Of a stretch of 64,000 nucleotides of DNA, positions 63,819 to 64,000 are shown one piece after another (within the stretch, counting starts at the first letter, position 1; each line of letters starts with the position of its first letter). The notes below the pieces were generated by a model. That model searched no databases. It was not told the DNA's origin and saw nothing but the letters and a program-made list of their open reading frames with translations. The translations under genes and the position numbers were made by a program. This DNA comes from Burkholderia pseudomultivorans. GTDB taxonomy: Bacteria; Pseudomonadota; Gammaproteobacteria; Burkholderiales; Burkholderiaceae. Location of the stretch: positions 2,604,001 through 2,668,000 of the forward strand of contig NZ_CP013378.1 of assembly GCF_001718415.1 (NCBI RefSeq), in the 5' to 3' direction.

Positions 63819-64000
63819 CGCGCACCTCCGCGCTCGATGCCGTTCAGCTTGCCGTCTTCCATCCGCAGGACGCGATCCGCGTATTCGAAGATCCGCGCAT
63901 CATGCGTGACGATCACGATGCAGCGCGTGTCGTTGAGCAACTTGTGCTTGACGAAGTCGATGATCATGCGGCCCGTGTCGCCGTCGAGCGACGCGGTAGG
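63815..64000 (-). CDS. ABC transporter ATPase, C-terminal part (gene continues outside window)
   Basis: The last 61 codons of an ABC ATPase of the MacB/LolD type. They contain the D-loop 'TASLDGDTGRMIIDFVKHKLL', the H-loop 'CIVIVTHDARIFEYADRVLRMEDGKLNGI' and a short end 'ERGGAR'. Walker A and signature lie beyond the window. The stop overlaps the adaptor start. Together with the HlyD and NodT genes it forms a MacAB-TolC or DevBCA-like exporter, whose permease should lie upstream on this strand. Confidence 0.88.
   Translation of the reverse strand, partial: PTASLDGDTGRMIIDFVKHKLLNDTRCIVIVTHDARIFEYADRVLRMEDGKLNGIERGGAR

Noticed and set aside
1..64000. CRISPR array, rRNA genes or replication origin
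   Set aside because: I saw no regularly spaced repeats, no rRNA segments and no DnaA-box cluster. None can be supported.

Overview
The window is high-GC DNA (GC-rich third codon positions, dense same-strand overlaps) that looks like a Burkholderia chromosome, most likely from the cepacia complex. The basis is gene content and protein style, such as the OmpC-type porin, the phasin/PhaB/PhaC set, the DUF2288 and DUF1488 proteins and an IS3-family element. No species can be named from the sequence alone.

Left part (1-6475) is housekeeping. It holds a MATE exporter cut by the window edge, a DUF2288 protein, an acyl-CoA synthetase, an NlpD-like LysM/LytM lipoprotein, an aldose-1-epimerase family protein, undecaprenyl-diphosphatase (uppP), a tRNA-Arg(UCU), and two very small membrane-like ORFs. 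From 6476 to 8283 lies an AT-richer scar with a truncated ORF of unknown function and a complete IS3-family insertion sequence. From 8290 to 15689 there is a catabolic cluster: a LysR regulator diverging from acyl-CoA ligase, acyl-CoA dehydrogenase, CaiB-type CoA-transferase, MFS transporter and porin. A BON-domain protein, a serine hydrolase and a methyltransferase pseudogene follow (to about 18383).

From about 18.6 kb to 61.2 kb the window is a single physiological unit. It closely resembles the low-oxygen-activated (lxa) locus known from Burkholderia cenocepacia. It encodes PEP synthase, PHA depolymerase, flavodoxin, two CBS proteins, NAD salvage (nicotinate phosphoribosyltransferase), a broken PRPP synthetase, a DHH phosphoesterase, an ABC importer without a binding protein, rhomboid protease, an APH/AAA two-domain kinase, five universal stress proteins, Hsp20, a triple-BON protein, a SulP transporter, a LOG protein, a c-type cytochrome, two nitroreductases and two zinc alcohol dehydrogenases. 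It also holds its own FNR/ANR regulator with four cluster cysteines, a CHASE-PAS histidine kinase with NarL-type response regulator, acetate kinase, phosphotransacetylase, phasin/PhaB/PhaC, a beta-CASP RNA hydrolase and several unknown small proteins.

The unifying signal is regulatory. Thirteen perfect TTGAY-N4-RTCAA palindromes, plus five near-perfect ones, sit in the gaps of this 42-kb stretch, mostly 55-150 bases before a start codon. I noticed none in the first 18 kb. The FNR-type protein encoded inside the locus carries the E-x-x-S-R recognition helix that reads this sequence. Together the genes suggest a programme for surviving without oxygen: overflow of acetyl-CoA to acetate (Pta-AckA, ATP gain), reducing-power storage as PHA (PhaB/PhaC/phasin/PhaZ), NADH disposal through alcohol dehydrogenases and nitroreductases, NAD salvage, and stress protection.

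The right end (61265-64000) is an export system: NodT-type outer-membrane factor, HlyD-type adaptor and the end of an ABC ATPase gene.

Decay is visible in the locus: a frameshifted PRPP synthetase (5-bp tandem duplication), a BON-domain remnant, and a frameshifted methyltransferase just outside it. Start codons were chosen from ribosome-binding sites, family N-termini and FNR-box positions, and are the least certain part of the coordinates.
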